A DNA stretch of 64,000 nucleotides from Succinivibrio dextrinosolvens (GCF_900116345.1 NZ_FPAH01000006.1:1-64000); one strand, 5' to 3'. Counted from the first letter of the stretch, positions 18,147 through 28,032 are shown. A program made the numbers and translations. The notes: generated by a model not told the origin, from the sequence alone.

Positions 18147-18824
18147 TTAGTGAGTGGTCTTCTTAATGATGTAATTTCCCACAAACTGGAAGATACTGAT
18201 CATAAGCAGGATAACAATCACTGTCAGCCAGATCATGTCACGATAGCCCATCTGATAACCGTATCTTATGGCAAAATCACCAAGACCGCCGGCACCGATG
18301 GCACCTGCGATAGCAGTAATACCGATGAAGGAAACAAAGGTAATCATGGTTACACGGGTGATACTAGGAATACTTTCCTTAAGATAGACACTGAAGATAA
18401 TCTCCCATGGAGAAAGCCCCATTGACTGAGCAGCTTCAACAAGACCTCCGTCAATCTCGGATAGAACCTGTTCAATCTGTCTTGAAAAGAAAGGAACAGT
18501 TCCAAATACCAGAGCAACGAAGGAGCCTTCAAGACCGGAACCTGTACCTACAATAAAACGGGACAGAGGGATCAGAAGCACCATCAGAATAATGAAAGGG
18601 ATTGAACGGATAACATCAATGCAGCGATCAAGAGTATTGAATACCAGTCTGTTGCGCATGATGCCGCCAGAGCGGGTCACAACCAGTGTTACACCAAGAG
18701 CAACACCCAGTACCCAGGCAATGGTTCCTGATACCAGCACCATAATGATGGTCTGATACAGGCACTCGTAGAATTCCTCAGCAAGCCTTTCAAAGTTAGG
18801 CATTAATGTATTTATCATGTTCAT
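18147..18824 (-). CDS. metI: Methionine-type ABC transporter permease
   Basis: Membrane subunit of a MetNIQ importer. The 225 residues have five to six hydrophobic segments and the EAA-loop motif EAAQSMGLSPWEIIFSVYLKESIP contacting the ATPase, plus the IGAGGLGDFAIRYGYQ segment near the end, typical of MetI. It overlaps metN as TAATG, so the two are coupled. The binding protein gene metQ is not downstream but divergent, starting at 19978. Confidence 0.92.
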   Translation of the reverse strand: MNMINTLMPNFERLAEEFYECLYQTIIMVLVSGTIAWVLGVALGVTLVVTRSGGIMRNRLVFNTLDRCIDVIRSIPFIILMVLLIPLSRFIVGTGSGLEGSFVALVFGTVPFFSRQIEQVLSEIDGGLVEAAQSMGLSPWEIIFSVYLKESIPSITRVTMITFVSFIGITAIAGAIGAGGLGDFAIRYGYQMGYRDMIWLTVIVILLMISIFQFVGNYIIKKTTH

Positions 18825-19852
18825 TATTTTAGAATCTCCACTTTAACGCCTTTATCCTTTATATACGCAACTGACTCTTCAATCTTTGAAGGCTCTCCTG
18901 TCAAATGCACTGCAAGTCTGCCCAGTGGCACTCCTTTTATATAATCGATATTTGCATAGAGAATGTTGACTCTTACCTTGAATAAATCACAGATCTGAGT
19001 CATCAGATCCTCACCGGTAGACTCTCCAGTATAGGTTAGAGACCAGATATTTGTACCTTCCTTGATATCTGCTAGAGAACCTTTCTGATGGAGAATATCC
19101 ATAAAAGCTTTAACGTTAGAGGCGGTATCCAGGAATCGTTTGGTTAATGGAGCCTTAGGATCTGCAAAGAGGTCATAAACCCTACCGCACTCAACCACAC
19201 TTCCGTTTTCCATAACCGCAGCTCGGTCACAGAGATCTTTTACAACAGACATCTGATGGGTAATTACCACAATAGTCAGATTGAGCTTCTTATTAAGCTC
19301 TTTCAGCAGAGTTATGATCTGCTCTGTAGTTTGTGGATCAAGGGCTGAGGTAGCCTCATCGCACAACAGCACTTCAGGATCACAGGCAAGGGCTCTGGCA
19401 ATGGCAACACGCTGTTTCTGACCACCAGAAAGCTGAGATGGGTAGGCATCTCGGCGATCAGAAAGATCAACCATTTCCAGTAAGGACTCGATTTTTTTTA
19501 CTCGCTCCTTCTTCTCCATTCCTGTTCTTTTTAAAGGAAGGTCGATGTTTTCAAAGACAGTTCTGGATGGCATCAGATTGAAATGCTGAAAGATCATGCC
19601 GATTCGCTGACGGATTTTACGAAGCTTACTGTCTTCAAGAGAGGTCAGTTCGGTATCACCAATGATTACCCTGCCCTCGGTTGGACGTTCCAGAAGATTG
19701 ATACATCTTACCAGAGTTGATTTTCCTGCTCCGGAAAAACCGATGATTCCGAAAATCTCACCGTCGTTAATCTCAAGATTAACGTCCTTTAGAGCCTCAA
19801 CTCTTCTTTTTTTCTGAATAAATGTTTTACTTATGTGTTCAAGTTTGATCAT
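18824..19852 (-). CDS. metN: Methionine-type ABC transporter ATPase with NIL domain
   Basis: Energises the importer with MetI. Visible motifs are Walker A GFSGAGKST, signature LSGGQKQR, Walker B VLLCDEATSALD and the switch histidine ITHQMSV. A C-terminal NIL (ACT-like) domain of about 80 residues binds methionine and inhibits transport in E. coli. The start was set at the ATG giving MIKLEHISKTF, matching MetN. The open frame extends 14 codons upstream to 19894, but that part has no family similarity, and neither start has a good ribosome binding site. Confidence 0.92.
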   Translation of the reverse strand: MIKLEHISKTFIQKKRRVEALKDVNLEINDGEIFGIIGFSGAGKSTLVRCINLLERPTEGRVIIGDTELTSLEDSKLRKIRQRIGMIFQHFNLMPSRTVFENIDLPLKRTGMEKKERVKKIESLLEMVDLSDRRDAYPSQLSGGQKQRVAIARALACDPEVLLCDEATSALDPQTTEQIITLLKELNKKLNLTIVVITHQMSVVKDLCDRAAVMENGSVVECGRVYDLFADPKAPLTKRFLDTASNVKAFMDILHQKGSLADIKEGTNIWSLTYTGESTGEDLMTQICDLFKVRVNILYANIDYIKGVPLGRLAVHLTGEPSKIEESVAYIKDKGVKVEILK

Positions 19853-19977
19853 TTTGGTATAGCTTGTTGAAATATTAACTGTAGAATTATACATTAACAG
19901 CAGACGACTAAATAAGTTACATCCTTATTCAGTGCGATTTTTTTTAAGATTACAATCAGTAAATATAGGGTAAAAAT

Positions 19978-20823
19978 ATGAGATTCAATTTCAAATCAAT
20001 CCTTCTTGCATCTGTGCTTTCAGTTACAGCCTTTGCATCAAATGCAGCTGATCTAAAAGAGATTAAGGTAGGCGTTGTTGGCGACTATGTTGCACAGTGG
20101 GATACCGTAAATGAGATTCTTAAGAAGGATAATCTGAAGGTTAAGCTGGTTAGATATTCTGACTATGCTACTCCAAACCGCGCTCTGCATGATGGTGAAA
20201 TCGATCTGAATGCATTCCAGCACAAGGCATTCCTAAAGAATGACATCGAACGCAACGGTTACGAAATTGTAGATATCGGCGACACCATTATTACCCCTCT
20301 TTGCATCTTCAACAACAAGGATAAGATTAAATCTGTTGAGGATATCAAGGATGGCGATATCATTGCTATTCCATCTGATTTAACCAACGGCGGCCGTGCC
20401 CTTAAGGTTCTGGAGTCTGCAGGTCTAATCAAGGTTGATCCTGCTAAGGGTTACACACCAACCAAGGCTGATATCACCGAATACGTTAAGAAGATTAAGA
20501 TTCGTGAAGCTGAGTCAGGTATTCTGGCCAGAATTCTTCCTGACGTAAGTGCTGCTCTAATCAACGGTGGCAATGCATACACAGCAAAGCTGAATCCAAG
20601 CACCGATTCAATCTATCAGGAAAATATAGATCCTAAGGTAAATCCAGCTGCAGCTGTGCTTATCAACGTAATTGCAGCTAAAAAGGACAGAGCAAACGAT
20701 GCTGATCTCAAGAAGGTTGTAGAGGCTTACCAGACTGATGCTGTTGCCGACACCATTCTTGAGGCTTACAAGGGCGCTTTCCTTCCTGCATGGGCAGGCG
20801 CTAAGGGCGGATTTGTTAAATAG
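19978..20823 (+). CDS. metQ: Methionine-type substrate-binding protein
   Basis: Periplasmic binding component (NlpA/MetQ family), 281 residues, with AADLKEIKVGVVGDYVAQW at the mature start, YSDYATPNRALHDGEIDLNAFQHKAFL, and PSDLTNGGRALKVLESAGLI. Unlike E. coli MetQ, the signal peptide ends in SNA-AD with no lipobox cysteine, so the protein appears soluble rather than a lipoprotein. It diverges from metNI across 125 bases and leads a plus-strand unit with an M20 peptidase and a MATE exporter. The ligand may be methionine or a related amino acid or peptide. Confidence 0.88.
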   Translation: MRFNFKSILLASVLSVTAFASNAADLKEIKVGVVGDYVAQWDTVNEILKKDNLKVKLVRYSDYATPNRALHDGEIDLNAFQHKAFLKNDIERNGYEIVDIGDTIITPLCIFNNKDKIKSVEDIKDGDIIAIPSDLTNGGRALKVLESAGLIKVDPAKGYTPTKADITEYVKKIKIREAESGILARILPDVSAALINGGNAYTAKLNPSTDSIYQENIDPKVNPAAAVLINVIAAKKDRANDADLKKVVEAYQTDAVADTILEAYKGAFLPAWAGAKGGFVK

Positions 20824-20832
20824 AGCCAACGC

Positions 20833-21963
20833 ATGATCTTAAATCTTAAAGACTACCTTGGAGCACTCGAAAAGGTAGTCAATATCGATTGCGGCAGTAC
20901 TGATCCTGAGGGAGTTACCACTGTCTGCCGTATTTTCTGCAATCTATTCAAAGACAGCGGTTTTCATGTTGAAGAGGTTGACCTTGGTGATAAGGTTGGC
21001 CATGGAATGTTTGCCACCAATAAACCAGGTGCAGAACATTATGATCTGCTGCTGTCAGGACATCTTGATACAGTTTTTGCCAAAGGAACCGCAAAGGAGA
21101 GACCTTTCAGAATTGAAGAAGGCATAGCCTACGGCCCAGGCGTAGCCGACATGAAGAATGGCTGTCTTGCTATTCTTTTTGCCTTATGTACCCTGAAAAA
21201 GGAAATTCTGAACTCACTTTCAATAGCAGTTCTTTTCAATCCAGATGAAGAGATAGGAAGTCCTGCTTCAACCCCATGGATTGATTCCTATGCAAAAAAA
21301 TCAACCTATGCCCTGGTCTTTGAGTCACAGGAAAAACTCGGACTTATAACCGAAAGACGCAAAGGTATATCCCACATTGATGTCTTCATGCACGGTGTAG
21401 GTGCTCATGCAGGCTTCTGTCCTGAAAAGGGAAGAAGTGCCATTAACGCCATGGCCAACTGTATCTTCAGAATCAATTCTCTTGCCACCAAAGATATTAC
21501 CGTTAATTTCGGTACTATTCAGGGAGGAAGCATTGCCAATGCAATTGCTCAGGAATGCAGTGCACGAATTGATGTCCGTTTCTGGACCAACGAGCAGTGG
21601 GAAGATTTCTTTAGCAAGTTCAAGGCTGAATTTGAAAAACCATTTGGTAAGGATATAAAAGCCGAATATAAGATTCTGGTCTTAAATCCACCAATGATTA
21701 TGGTTGATGGTATAGATGATCTCAAAAAGATTGTAAGTGAATCTGCCCAGAAGGTCGGCTTTAAGTGTACCTTCCAGTCATCCGGTGGTGTATCAGACGG
21801 CAATCATATCTCCCAGTGCGGACTTCCGGTTTTAGATTCCTTCGGTCCGATTGGCGGTGACTGTCATACTGACAGAGAATGGCTGGATATTGATTCAGTG
21901 AACACCTCAGTTGCCTGGCTCAAGAATATTATGACCAGGTTTTATGAGCTCAAAAATCAGTAG
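20833..21963 (+). CDS. M20-family zinc metallopeptidase (CPG2-like)
   Basis: Predicted cytoplasmic peptidase or amidohydrolase of 376 residues, nearest to carboxypeptidase G2 and ArgE/DapE relatives. Visible metal motifs are SGHLDTVF (His ligand), GVADMKNG (bridging Asp), and the NPDEEIGS pair (catalytic and ligand Glu). A dimerisation domain follows (HGVGAHAGFCPEKGRSAINAM), then the last His in GPIGGDCHTDREW. It starts nine bases after metQ and is likely co-transcribed. It may process what MetQ helps import, such as an N-acylated or dipeptide substrate. This link is inference. Confidence 0.85.
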   Translation: MILNLKDYLGALEKVVNIDCGSTDPEGVTTVCRIFCNLFKDSGFHVEEVDLGDKVGHGMFATNKPGAEHYDLLLSGHLDTVFAKGTAKERPFRIEEGIAYGPGVADMKNGCLAILFALCTLKKEILNSLSIAVLFNPDEEIGSPASTPWIDSYAKKSTYALVFESQEKLGLITERRKGISHIDVFMHGVGAHAGFCPEKGRSAINAMANCIFRINSLATKDITVNFGTIQGGSIANAIAQECSARIDVRFWTNEQWEDFFSKFKAEFEKPFGKDIKAEYKILVLNPPMIMVDGIDDLKKIVSESAQKVGFKCTFQSSGGVSDGNHISQCGLPVLDSFGPIGGDCHTDREWLDIDSVNTSVAWLKNIMTRFYELKNQ

Positions 21964-21981
21964 AAACAGTAGTAGGATTAC

Positions 21982-23313
21982 ATGCATTCAGACATTCTGA
22001 CCCGCGGCAATATCTACAGATCGATAATTGTCTACGCTATTCCGATTATCATCGGCAACAGTGTTCAGCAGTTATACAATTTCTTCGATATGCTAATCGT
22101 GGGCAGAATCATTGGACTTGATGCTCTTGCTGCCTGTGGCGCCACCGGTCCAATATTCTTTCTGGTTTTCGGCTTTATCTTTGCCTCCACTCAGGGCTTT
22201 ACGATTGTAACCGCCCAGAAGTTCGGCGAGAAGAATTATGATCTCATAAAAAAATCCTATGCCATCTCAACCATTCTCTCGGTTATCATCGCCATAGGAG
22301 TAACCCTTCTGATTCTTCCCCTCTCCTACCGTATACTGAGGTTGCTGCATACTCCGGAAGAAATCATGGAGCTGGCACATACCTATATGTATATAATCGT
22401 GGCAGGAACTCTACCACTGATTCTATACAATCTTTTAGCCTGCATCATGAGAGCATTGGGAGACAGTAAGACTCCGCTTTATTTTCTTATTATCTCCTCG
22501 GTTTTAAATCTATGTCTTGACCTGGTCTTTATCCTGGTTTTCAAGCTGGGAATTGCCGGTGCCGCCTATGCCACAGTTGTAGCCTGGACAGTTTCTGACA
22601 TTCTCTGCTACATCTATATTCACAGAAGATTTCCAGAATTAAGACTGTCCTTAGAGGATTTCAGATTCAGATTTGATTTTTTCTTTAAGCACATCAGGAT
22701 TGGAATTCCTATGGGACTGCAGCTATGTGTGATATCTCTTTGTACTCTCGTTCTGCAGAGCGGTATCAATCGTCTGGGAACCAATGCTGTAGCAGCCTTT
22801 GCCACAGCGATTATTGTTGATCAGATCTTCACCCAGCTTTATATTGCCCTAGGTTCGGTAATATCTGTCTTTACAGCACAGAACTATGGAGCCTGCTATT
22901 ATCAGAGAATAACCGACGGTGTTAAAAAGGGATTTATACTCAATATCGGAATCACCGTATTTCTGGCAGCGCTGGTATTACTGTTCTCTAAGCCCCTCAT
23001 TGAGGTTTTCATTGAAAGTAACAACCTCACGATTATAAGACTCGCACAGGAGACATTATACGTCTATGTGTGTTTCTATATCTTCTTCGGCATGATCATG
23101 GTTCTGAAGAATACACTGTTGGGACTTGGTCTTGCCAGATACCCTCTCATCTCAAGCTTCTTTGAGCTTGGCCTGCGCTTTTTCATAATTGATCTGCTGC
23201 TGGAGAAATTCGCCTATATAGGGGTCTGTGCCATCATGCCTATAGGCTGGATTGTAGGCTTTTCAATTATGTTTGCTGCTTATCTGTACGAAAAAAAGAG
23301 ACTTGCAATATAG
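21982..23313 (+). CDS. MATE-family multidrug/metabolite efflux transporter
   Basis: Inner-membrane antiporter of 443 residues with about 12 hydrophobic segments in two six-helix halves. The start ILTRGNIYRSIIVYAIPIIIGNSVQQLYNFFD (described here as residues 4-35) and the VGRIIGLDALAACGATGPI block are typical of the DinF/VmrA-like MATE branch. The ATG follows TAGGA by five bases. Third gene of the metQ unit, 18 bases after the peptidase, and convergent with motX. Substrate unknown. Confidence 0.88.
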   Translation: MHSDILTRGNIYRSIIVYAIPIIIGNSVQQLYNFFDMLIVGRIIGLDALAACGATGPIFFLVFGFIFASTQGFTIVTAQKFGEKNYDLIKKSYAISTILSVIIAIGVTLLILPLSYRILRLLHTPEEIMELAHTYMYIIVAGTLPLILYNLLACIMRALGDSKTPLYFLIISSVLNLCLDLVFILVFKLGIAGAAYATVVAWTVSDILCYIYIHRRFPELRLSLEDFRFRFDFFFKHIRIGIPMGLQLCVISLCTLVLQSGINRLGTNAVAAFATAIIVDQIFTQLYIALGSVISVFTAQNYGACYYQRITDGVKKGFILNIGITVFLAALVLLFSKPLIEVFIESNNLTIIRLAQETLYVYVCFYIFFGMIMVLKNTLLGLGLARYPLISSFFELGLRFFIIDLLLEKFAYIGVCAIMPIGWIVGFSIMFAAYLYEKKRLAI

Positions 23314-23345
23314 CAGGCCTCTTCTTAGCTTTTTTCGGAGGTAAT

Positions 23346-24080
23346 TTAGAAATCCGGAGCAAAAGCCTCATTTCTGGCAACCACATTTGGAGGAAGAAAC
23401 TTTTTGAGCTGCTCCTGAAGATATAGCTTTTTAGCCTTGGAATACTCATCATCAAAGTCACAGTGATAAAGCCAGCCATAAGCCTCTTCATACATGATTG
23501 GAGAGCCAAAGCCTCGAACCAGCATATCAGCCCAGTTCAATCTGGCGGTCTTCGAACCTAAAGCTGCAGCAGTATGCATGTACTGCTCAGACATATTAAG
23601 ACTCTTACCCATACCGGAACCGCGCTCATAGAATACCGACATCTGCATCATTGCAGGAGCATAACCGTCATCAGCTGAATGTCTGATGTAACCTAAGCCA
23701 AGTTCCTTATCTTCTCGAACGCAGATACCGTTCATCAGCATCTGACCCCAGGCATACATGAATACAGGGACTTTAACAATACGGGCACGATCTTCAATAT
23801 CGGCGGTGAACTGACAGCGGTCCTGATCTCTTACAACAGCAGCAAGTCTGCTGTTTTCAATAATGGAATTCATTTTGTCAGGAGAATACATTTCAGTATT
23901 GGCATTAGGAGCTGCATTGGTGAGACCGCTGAAATCGATGTTTGCCAGAGTATCTCGTGCCACCATGGCTCTGGTTGAGGTCACGACCTCATACTTGGCA
24001 GCAGAAACTTCTCCTGAATAGGAATAGATAGCTAAGCCAAGGGCCAGTGCGATTGCACTAAACTTAGAGTATTTAACCAT
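23346..24080 (-). CDS. motX: MotX-like sodium-motor flagellar protein (Sel1 repeats)
   Basis: A secreted 244-residue protein with a signal peptide (ending near EVSA-AK) and Sel1-like repeats at about 110-195. The C-terminal half follows Vibrio MotX closely: ICVREDKELGLGYIRHSADDG, FYERGSG, NWADMLVRGFGSPIMYEEAYGWLY and a final PPNVVARNEAF. In vibrios MotX with MotY forms the T-ring that docks PomAB stators onto a polar sodium-driven flagellum. The strong AAGGAGGA site precedes the ATG. There are no flagellar neighbours, as is also usual for motX. A generic Sel1 protein is the alternative. Confidence 0.8.
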   Translation of the reverse strand: MVKYSKFSAIALALGLAIYSYSGEVSAAKYEVVTSTRAMVARDTLANIDFSGLTNAAPNANTEMYSPDKMNSIIENSRLAAVVRDQDRCQFTADIEDRARIVKVPVFMYAWGQMLMNGICVREDKELGLGYIRHSADDGYAPAMMQMSVFYERGSGMGKSLNMSEQYMHTAAALGSKTARLNWADMLVRGFGSPIMYEEAYGWLYHCDFDDEYSKAKKLYLQEQLKKFLPPNVVARNEAFAPDF

Positions 24081-24217
24081 TGGGTTCCTCCTTGGCTTAA
24101 CGTTATTATTTAATTATAGAACATATATACAAAGTCAAATCTTCAGATCACTCTGAAAACCTGCGCTACTCTTGTCCCATATATATTTACGGCAGGATCC
24201 TAAAAAAATTTAGAAAT

Positions 24218-24258
24218 AAAAAAGGCGATACTTTAATTTTTTAAGTATCGCCCTTTAA
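24218..24258 (-). terminator. Bidirectional terminator after mdh
   Basis: GGCGATACTT (24224-24233) pairs with AAGTATCGCC (24243-24252), flanked by A-runs on the left and T-rich sequence on the right, so it works in both directions. It ends the mdh transcript. Confidence 0.87.
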
Positions 24259-24282
24259 ATCATTTTCTAAATGGATTTGAGA

Positions 24283-25242
24283 TTACTTGTTCTCTGATAA
24301 CCACTTCTGAGCAAAATCAACACCCTTCTTGATGTTGGTTGCTAACTGAGGAGCTGCCTCGTCAATTAACTTCTGCTCGAACTCTGAAACGGTACCGTAG
24401 TCGATAACCTCATCCCAACCGTTCTTACCGAAACGAACTGCCTGAGCGAAGAATGGAGCAACCTTTGAGCCGCCTTCAACGTATGCGTACTCGTTAACGC
24501 CTGGCTCACCCATTAAGCCCTTAACAACCTTAAGAGCAAAACGTGCACCAGCAGTTGCCATTGATAGAGTTGCTGAACCAGCACCAGCCTTAGCCTCAAC
24601 AACCTCAGTACCAGCGTTCTGGATACGATCGGTTAGAGCCTTGATACGGTCGTCAGCAATCTTCTCGTGACCGATAACCTTTGATAATAGAGGGATAATG
24701 GTGGTGCCTGAGTGACCGCCGATTACTGGAACCAGGATTCTCTGGTTAGAAATGCCTAGCTCAGCTGCTAAGAAGGTCTCTGAACGTAGAACGTCAAGAG
24801 CTGAAACACCGAATAGACGGTGCTTGTCGTATACACCCTCAGCCTTTAGAACTTCAGCTGCTAGAGGTACAGTTGAGTTAACTGGGTTGGTGATGATGCA
24901 GATGCATGCCTTTGGACATACACGTGCACAGTTGCGAACTAAGTTAGCAATGATACCTGCGTTGATGTTGAACAGATCATCACGGGTCATACCTGGCTTA
25001 CGTGCAACACCTGCTGGAATTACAACAACGTCAGCGCCCTCTAAAGCCTTTGGAAGATCATCGCCAGTGTAACCCTGAACTTCAACGTCTGTTGGGATGT
25101 GGCTTAGATCAACTGCTACACCTGGGGTAAATGGTGCAACGTCAAATAAACCTAACTTTGAACCTGCTGGTAATGAATTCTTTAAAATCATTGATAAAGG
25201 CTGGCCAATACCGCCTGCTGCACCTAAAACTGCAACTTTCAT
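24283..25242 (-). CDS. mdh: Malate dehydrogenase (NAD)
   Basis: Interconverts malate and oxaloacetate; in succinate producers it works in the reductive direction from PEP to fumarate. The 319 residues match the E. coli-type enzyme, with GAAGGIGQ dinucleotide site, catalytic region [21 protein letters not shown] and GGHSGTTI with the proton-relay His. AGGAGTAACAC precedes the ATG. It has its own promoter and terminator. Codon use looks like that of a highly expressed gene. Confidence 0.98.
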   Translation of the reverse strand: MKVAVLGAAGGIGQPLSMILKNSLPAGSKLGLFDVAPFTPGVAVDLSHIPTDVEVQGYTGDDLPKALEGADVVVIPAGVARKPGMTRDDLFNINAGIIANLVRNCARVCPKACICIITNPVNSTVPLAAEVLKAEGVYDKHRLFGVSALDVLRSETFLAAELGISNQRILVPVIGGHSGTTIIPLLSKVIGHEKIADDRIKALTDRIQNAGTEVVEAKAGAGSATLSMATAGARFALKVVKGLMGEPGVNEYAYVEGGSKVAPFFAQAVRFGKNGWDEVIDYGTVSEFEQKLIDEAAPQLATNIKKGVDFAQKWLSENK

Positions 25243-25316
25243 GTGTTACTCCTAACAAAATGAAAAAGGTAGAAACTACGTCTACGTCATAAATAAAAAT
25301 TTTTGTGTATTCCGTG

Positions 25317-25325
25317 ATTATACCA
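25317..25325 (-). promoter_or_regulatory. Extended -10 promoter of mdh
   Basis: On the minus strand TGG-TATAAT gives an extended -10 with a perfect hexamer, about 75 bases before the start codon. The -35 region is weak. The hexamer lies between half-sites TTCGTG and CACGGAA, a possible operator. Confidence 0.65.
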
Positions 25326-25389
25326 AACACGAAATAGTCTTTGTTTAATCTGCACAGTATACAACGTGATTATGTGATATTAATAGAAA

Positions 25390-25420
25390 AATGCAGAGAT
25401 ATAGAGCATACCTCTGCATT
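25390..25420 (-). terminator. Terminator of acnB
   Basis: AATGCAGAG (25390-25398) pairs with CTCTGCATT (25412-25420), followed on the minus strand by a T-run. It lies 32 bases after the acnB stop. Confidence 0.8.
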
Positions 25421-25451
25421 TTGTATAATAGGCTGCACCAAAAACTACAGA

Positions 25452-28010
25452 TTATTCGCCCTTGGAGAAATCCAACAGAGAATATATTGAGTCTTCCTTT
25501 CCATCAAGGCATCTGGTGCTGTCAAAATACTCTTCAACTGATGGCAGTCTTCCCAGTTTTGCGGTTACTGCAGCAAGCTCTGCACTTCCAAGGAACACAT
25601 TTGCACCATTACCGAGTCGGTTAGGGAAATTTCGGGTTGAAGTTGAAATCACGGTGGCGTTATCTGCAACACGGGCCTGATTACCCATACACAGTGAACA
25701 GCCAGGGATCTCAATACGAGCGCCGGCCTTGCCCAGGATTGACAGTAAACCTTCATCTGAAAGCTGCTGTCTGTCCATACGGGTTGGAGGTGCCATCCAC
25801 AGTCTTACCTTAGCCTCACTCTTTAAGTCCCTGAAGATTTCGGCAGCAGCACGGTAATGACCGATATTGGTCATGCAGGAGCCGATGAAGACTTCATCAA
25901 TCTTGGTGCCAGCAACCTCAGAGAGTAGTCTTGCATCATCAGGATCATTAGGAGCACACAGGATTGGCTCGTTAATCTCGTCTAGGTTGATTTCCAGAAC
26001 CTCAGCATAGGAGCAGTCCTTATCAGCCTCAATCAGAGATGGGTTATCAAGCCACTGCTGCATAGCATCAGCACGCTTTAACAGAGCATCCTTTGACTCG
26101 TAGCCATCCTTTGCCATCTGTCTTAAAAGAGCAATATTTGACTTCAGGTATTTCTCGACAGATGCCTGAGAGAGCTTGATAGCACAGGCTGCAGCGGAAC
26201 GTTCAGCTGAAGCATCGGCAAGCTCAAAGGCGTGTTCTACGCTTAAATCCTCAAGACCTTCAATCTCGATAATCTTGCCGGAGAATACGTTCTTCTTGCC
26301 CTTCTTCTCTACTGTCAGAAGACCTTTCTTAATTGCAAAGTAAGGAATAGCGTGAACCAGATCACGAAGTGTGATACCAGCCTTACGCTTACCGGTAAAT
26401 TTAACCAGTACAGACTCAGGCATATCCAGAGGCATAATTCCGGTAGCAGCAGCAAAGGCAACCAGACCGGAACCTGCAGCAAAGGAAATACCTAAAGGCA
26501 TACGGGTATGAGAATCACCGCCGGTACCTACGGTATCAGGCAGACACATTCTGTTAAGCCAGGTATGGATTACACCGTCACCAGGATTTAGAGCAACACC
26601 GCCGCGTGAGTGGATAAACTTTGGCAGAGTTGAGTGGGTCTTAACATCAACACTCTTAGGATAGGCAGCAGTATGACAGAAGGACTGCATAACCATTGGA
26701 GCGGTAAACTTCAGACAGGCTAAATCCACCAGCTCATCACGGGTCATAGGACCTGTAGTATCCTGAGAACCTACAGTAGTAATTACAGGCTGACAGTACT
26801 GACCTGGGCGGATACCTTCAACACCGCAGGCACGACCGACAATCTTCTGGGCACGGGTAAAGCCGCCTGAGGCCTTAACCTCTGAAGCTTTAGCAAATAC
26901 ATCAGTTGGACCAAGCTTCAGATAGGCTCTTGCTCGGTCAGTCAGATCCTTGCCGATAATCAGAGGAATTCTACCGCCGGCACGAACTTCATCTAATAAA
27001 GTAGGAGTCTTAAGTGCGAAGCTGCATAGAACCTCACCGCTCTCATGGCTTGTGATGGTACCGTCGTATACGTTCAGATCAACCACATCACCGCGGTTTA
27101 GCTTGGATACATCAGCCTCTAAAGGCAGAGCACCTGAATCCTCCAAGGTATTGTAAAAGATTGGGGCAATCTTGCCACCAACAACTATACCGCCAGCTCT
27201 CTTGTTAGGTACTCCTTCAATATCATGACCGATATGCCATAAAAGAGAATTTGCAGCAGATTTTCTTGAGGAGCCGGTACCAACCACGTCACCTACGAAA
27301 ATCAGTGGATAACCTTTGCTCTTAAGCTCTTCGATAGTAGAAACAGGGCCCTTAACGCCTTCCACATCAGCCTTGAGATCATCACGTGACATCTTGTACA
27401 TGGCAAGTGCATGCAGAGGAATATCAGGACGTGACCAGGCATCTGGAGCAGGAGAGAAATCATCGGTATTGGTTTCACCTGCAACCTTGAATACGGTCAG
27501 AGTCACCTTTGATGGGAAACTGTCTTTTGAAGTAAACCAGGTGGCATCAGCCCATTTTTTAATCAGGCTTAAGGCATTGGAGTTGCCCTTGTCAGCAAGA
27601 TCTGCAATCTCATCAAAGGCATTGTAGATAAGCAGAGTATGCTCAAGTGCACTTTCAGCCTCTTGGGCCATAGCTGAGTCTTCAAGCAGCTTGATGAGAT
27701 AACCTACATTGAAGCCGCCCTTCATGGTTCCTAAAAGCTTTACAGCAAGAGTCTTGTCCATAATCGGACTTACTGCCTTGCCGGATGCAATGTTGTACAG
27801 GAACTCAGCCTTGATAGCAGATGACTCATCTACACCAGGATTGATTCTGTCCTTTAAAAGGTGCAGCAGTTCATTCTCTGAACCTACTGGAGGATTCTTT
27901 AAAAGCTCACAGAGCTCTTTTGTAAAATCTGCATTTAAAGGCAGAGGCTCTACACCAAGACGAGCACGCTCTTTGGCCTGCTCAAAATACTCAGTTAAAT
28001 ACTTTTCCAT
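25452..28010 (-). CDS. acnB: Aconitate hydratase B
   Basis: [4Fe-4S] enzyme converting citrate to isocitrate. The 852 residues follow E. coli AcnB throughout: HEAT-like N-terminal region, the swivel domain (PAPDAWSRPDIPLHALAM, VGTGSSRKSA), GSQDTTGPMTRDEL, and cluster cysteines in SFCHTAA, GSCMTNIGH and PGCSLCMGNQARV. The start was moved to the ATG giving MEKYLTEYFEQ, which matches the family. The open frame reaches 28055, inside ampD, without support. It lies 22 bases after ampD, so they are probably one transcript, an uncommon pairing. Confidence 0.96.
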   Translation of the reverse strand: MEKYLTEYFEQAKERARLGVEPLPLNADFTKELCELLKNPPVGSENELLHLLKDRINPGVDESSAIKAEFLYNIASGKAVSPIMDKTLAVKLLGTMKGGFNVGYLIKLLEDSAMAQEAESALEHTLLIYNAFDEIADLADKGNSNALSLIKKWADATWFTSKDSFPSKVTLTVFKVAGETNTDDFSPAPDAWSRPDIPLHALAMYKMSRDDLKADVEGVKGPVSTIEELKSKGYPLIFVGDVVGTGSSRKSAANSLLWHIGHDIEGVPNKRAGGIVVGGKIAPIFYNTLEDSGALPLEADVSKLNRGDVVDLNVYDGTITSHESGEVLCSFALKTPTLLDEVRAGGRIPLIIGKDLTDRARAYLKLGPTDVFAKASEVKASGGFTRAQKIVGRACGVEGIRPGQYCQPVITTVGSQDTTGPMTRDELVDLACLKFTAPMVMQSFCHTAAYPKSVDVKTHSTLPKFIHSRGGVALNPGDGVIHTWLNRMCLPDTVGTGGDSHTRMPLGISFAAGSGLVAFAAATGIMPLDMPESVLVKFTGKRKAGITLRDLVHAIPYFAIKKGLLTVEKKGKKNVFSGKIIEIEGLEDLSVEHAFELADASAERSAAACAIKLSQASVEKYLKSNIALLRQMAKDGYESKDALLKRADAMQQWLDNPSLIEADKDCSYAEVLEINLDEINEPILCAPNDPDDARLLSEVAGTKIDEVFIGSCMTNIGHYRAAAEIFRDLKSEAKVRLWMAPPTRMDRQQLSDEGLLSILGKAGARIEIPGCSLCMGNQARVADNATVISTSTRNFPNRLGNGANVFLGSAELAAVTAKLGRLPSVEEYFDSTRCLDGKEDSIYSLLDFSKGE

Positions 28011-28032
28011 ATAAGCGGTACACCTGTAGTAA

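Noticed and set aside
19853-19977. MetJ boxes between metN and metQ
   Set aside because: Only a partial AGACG-like match near 19908; no tandem AGACGTCT repeats.
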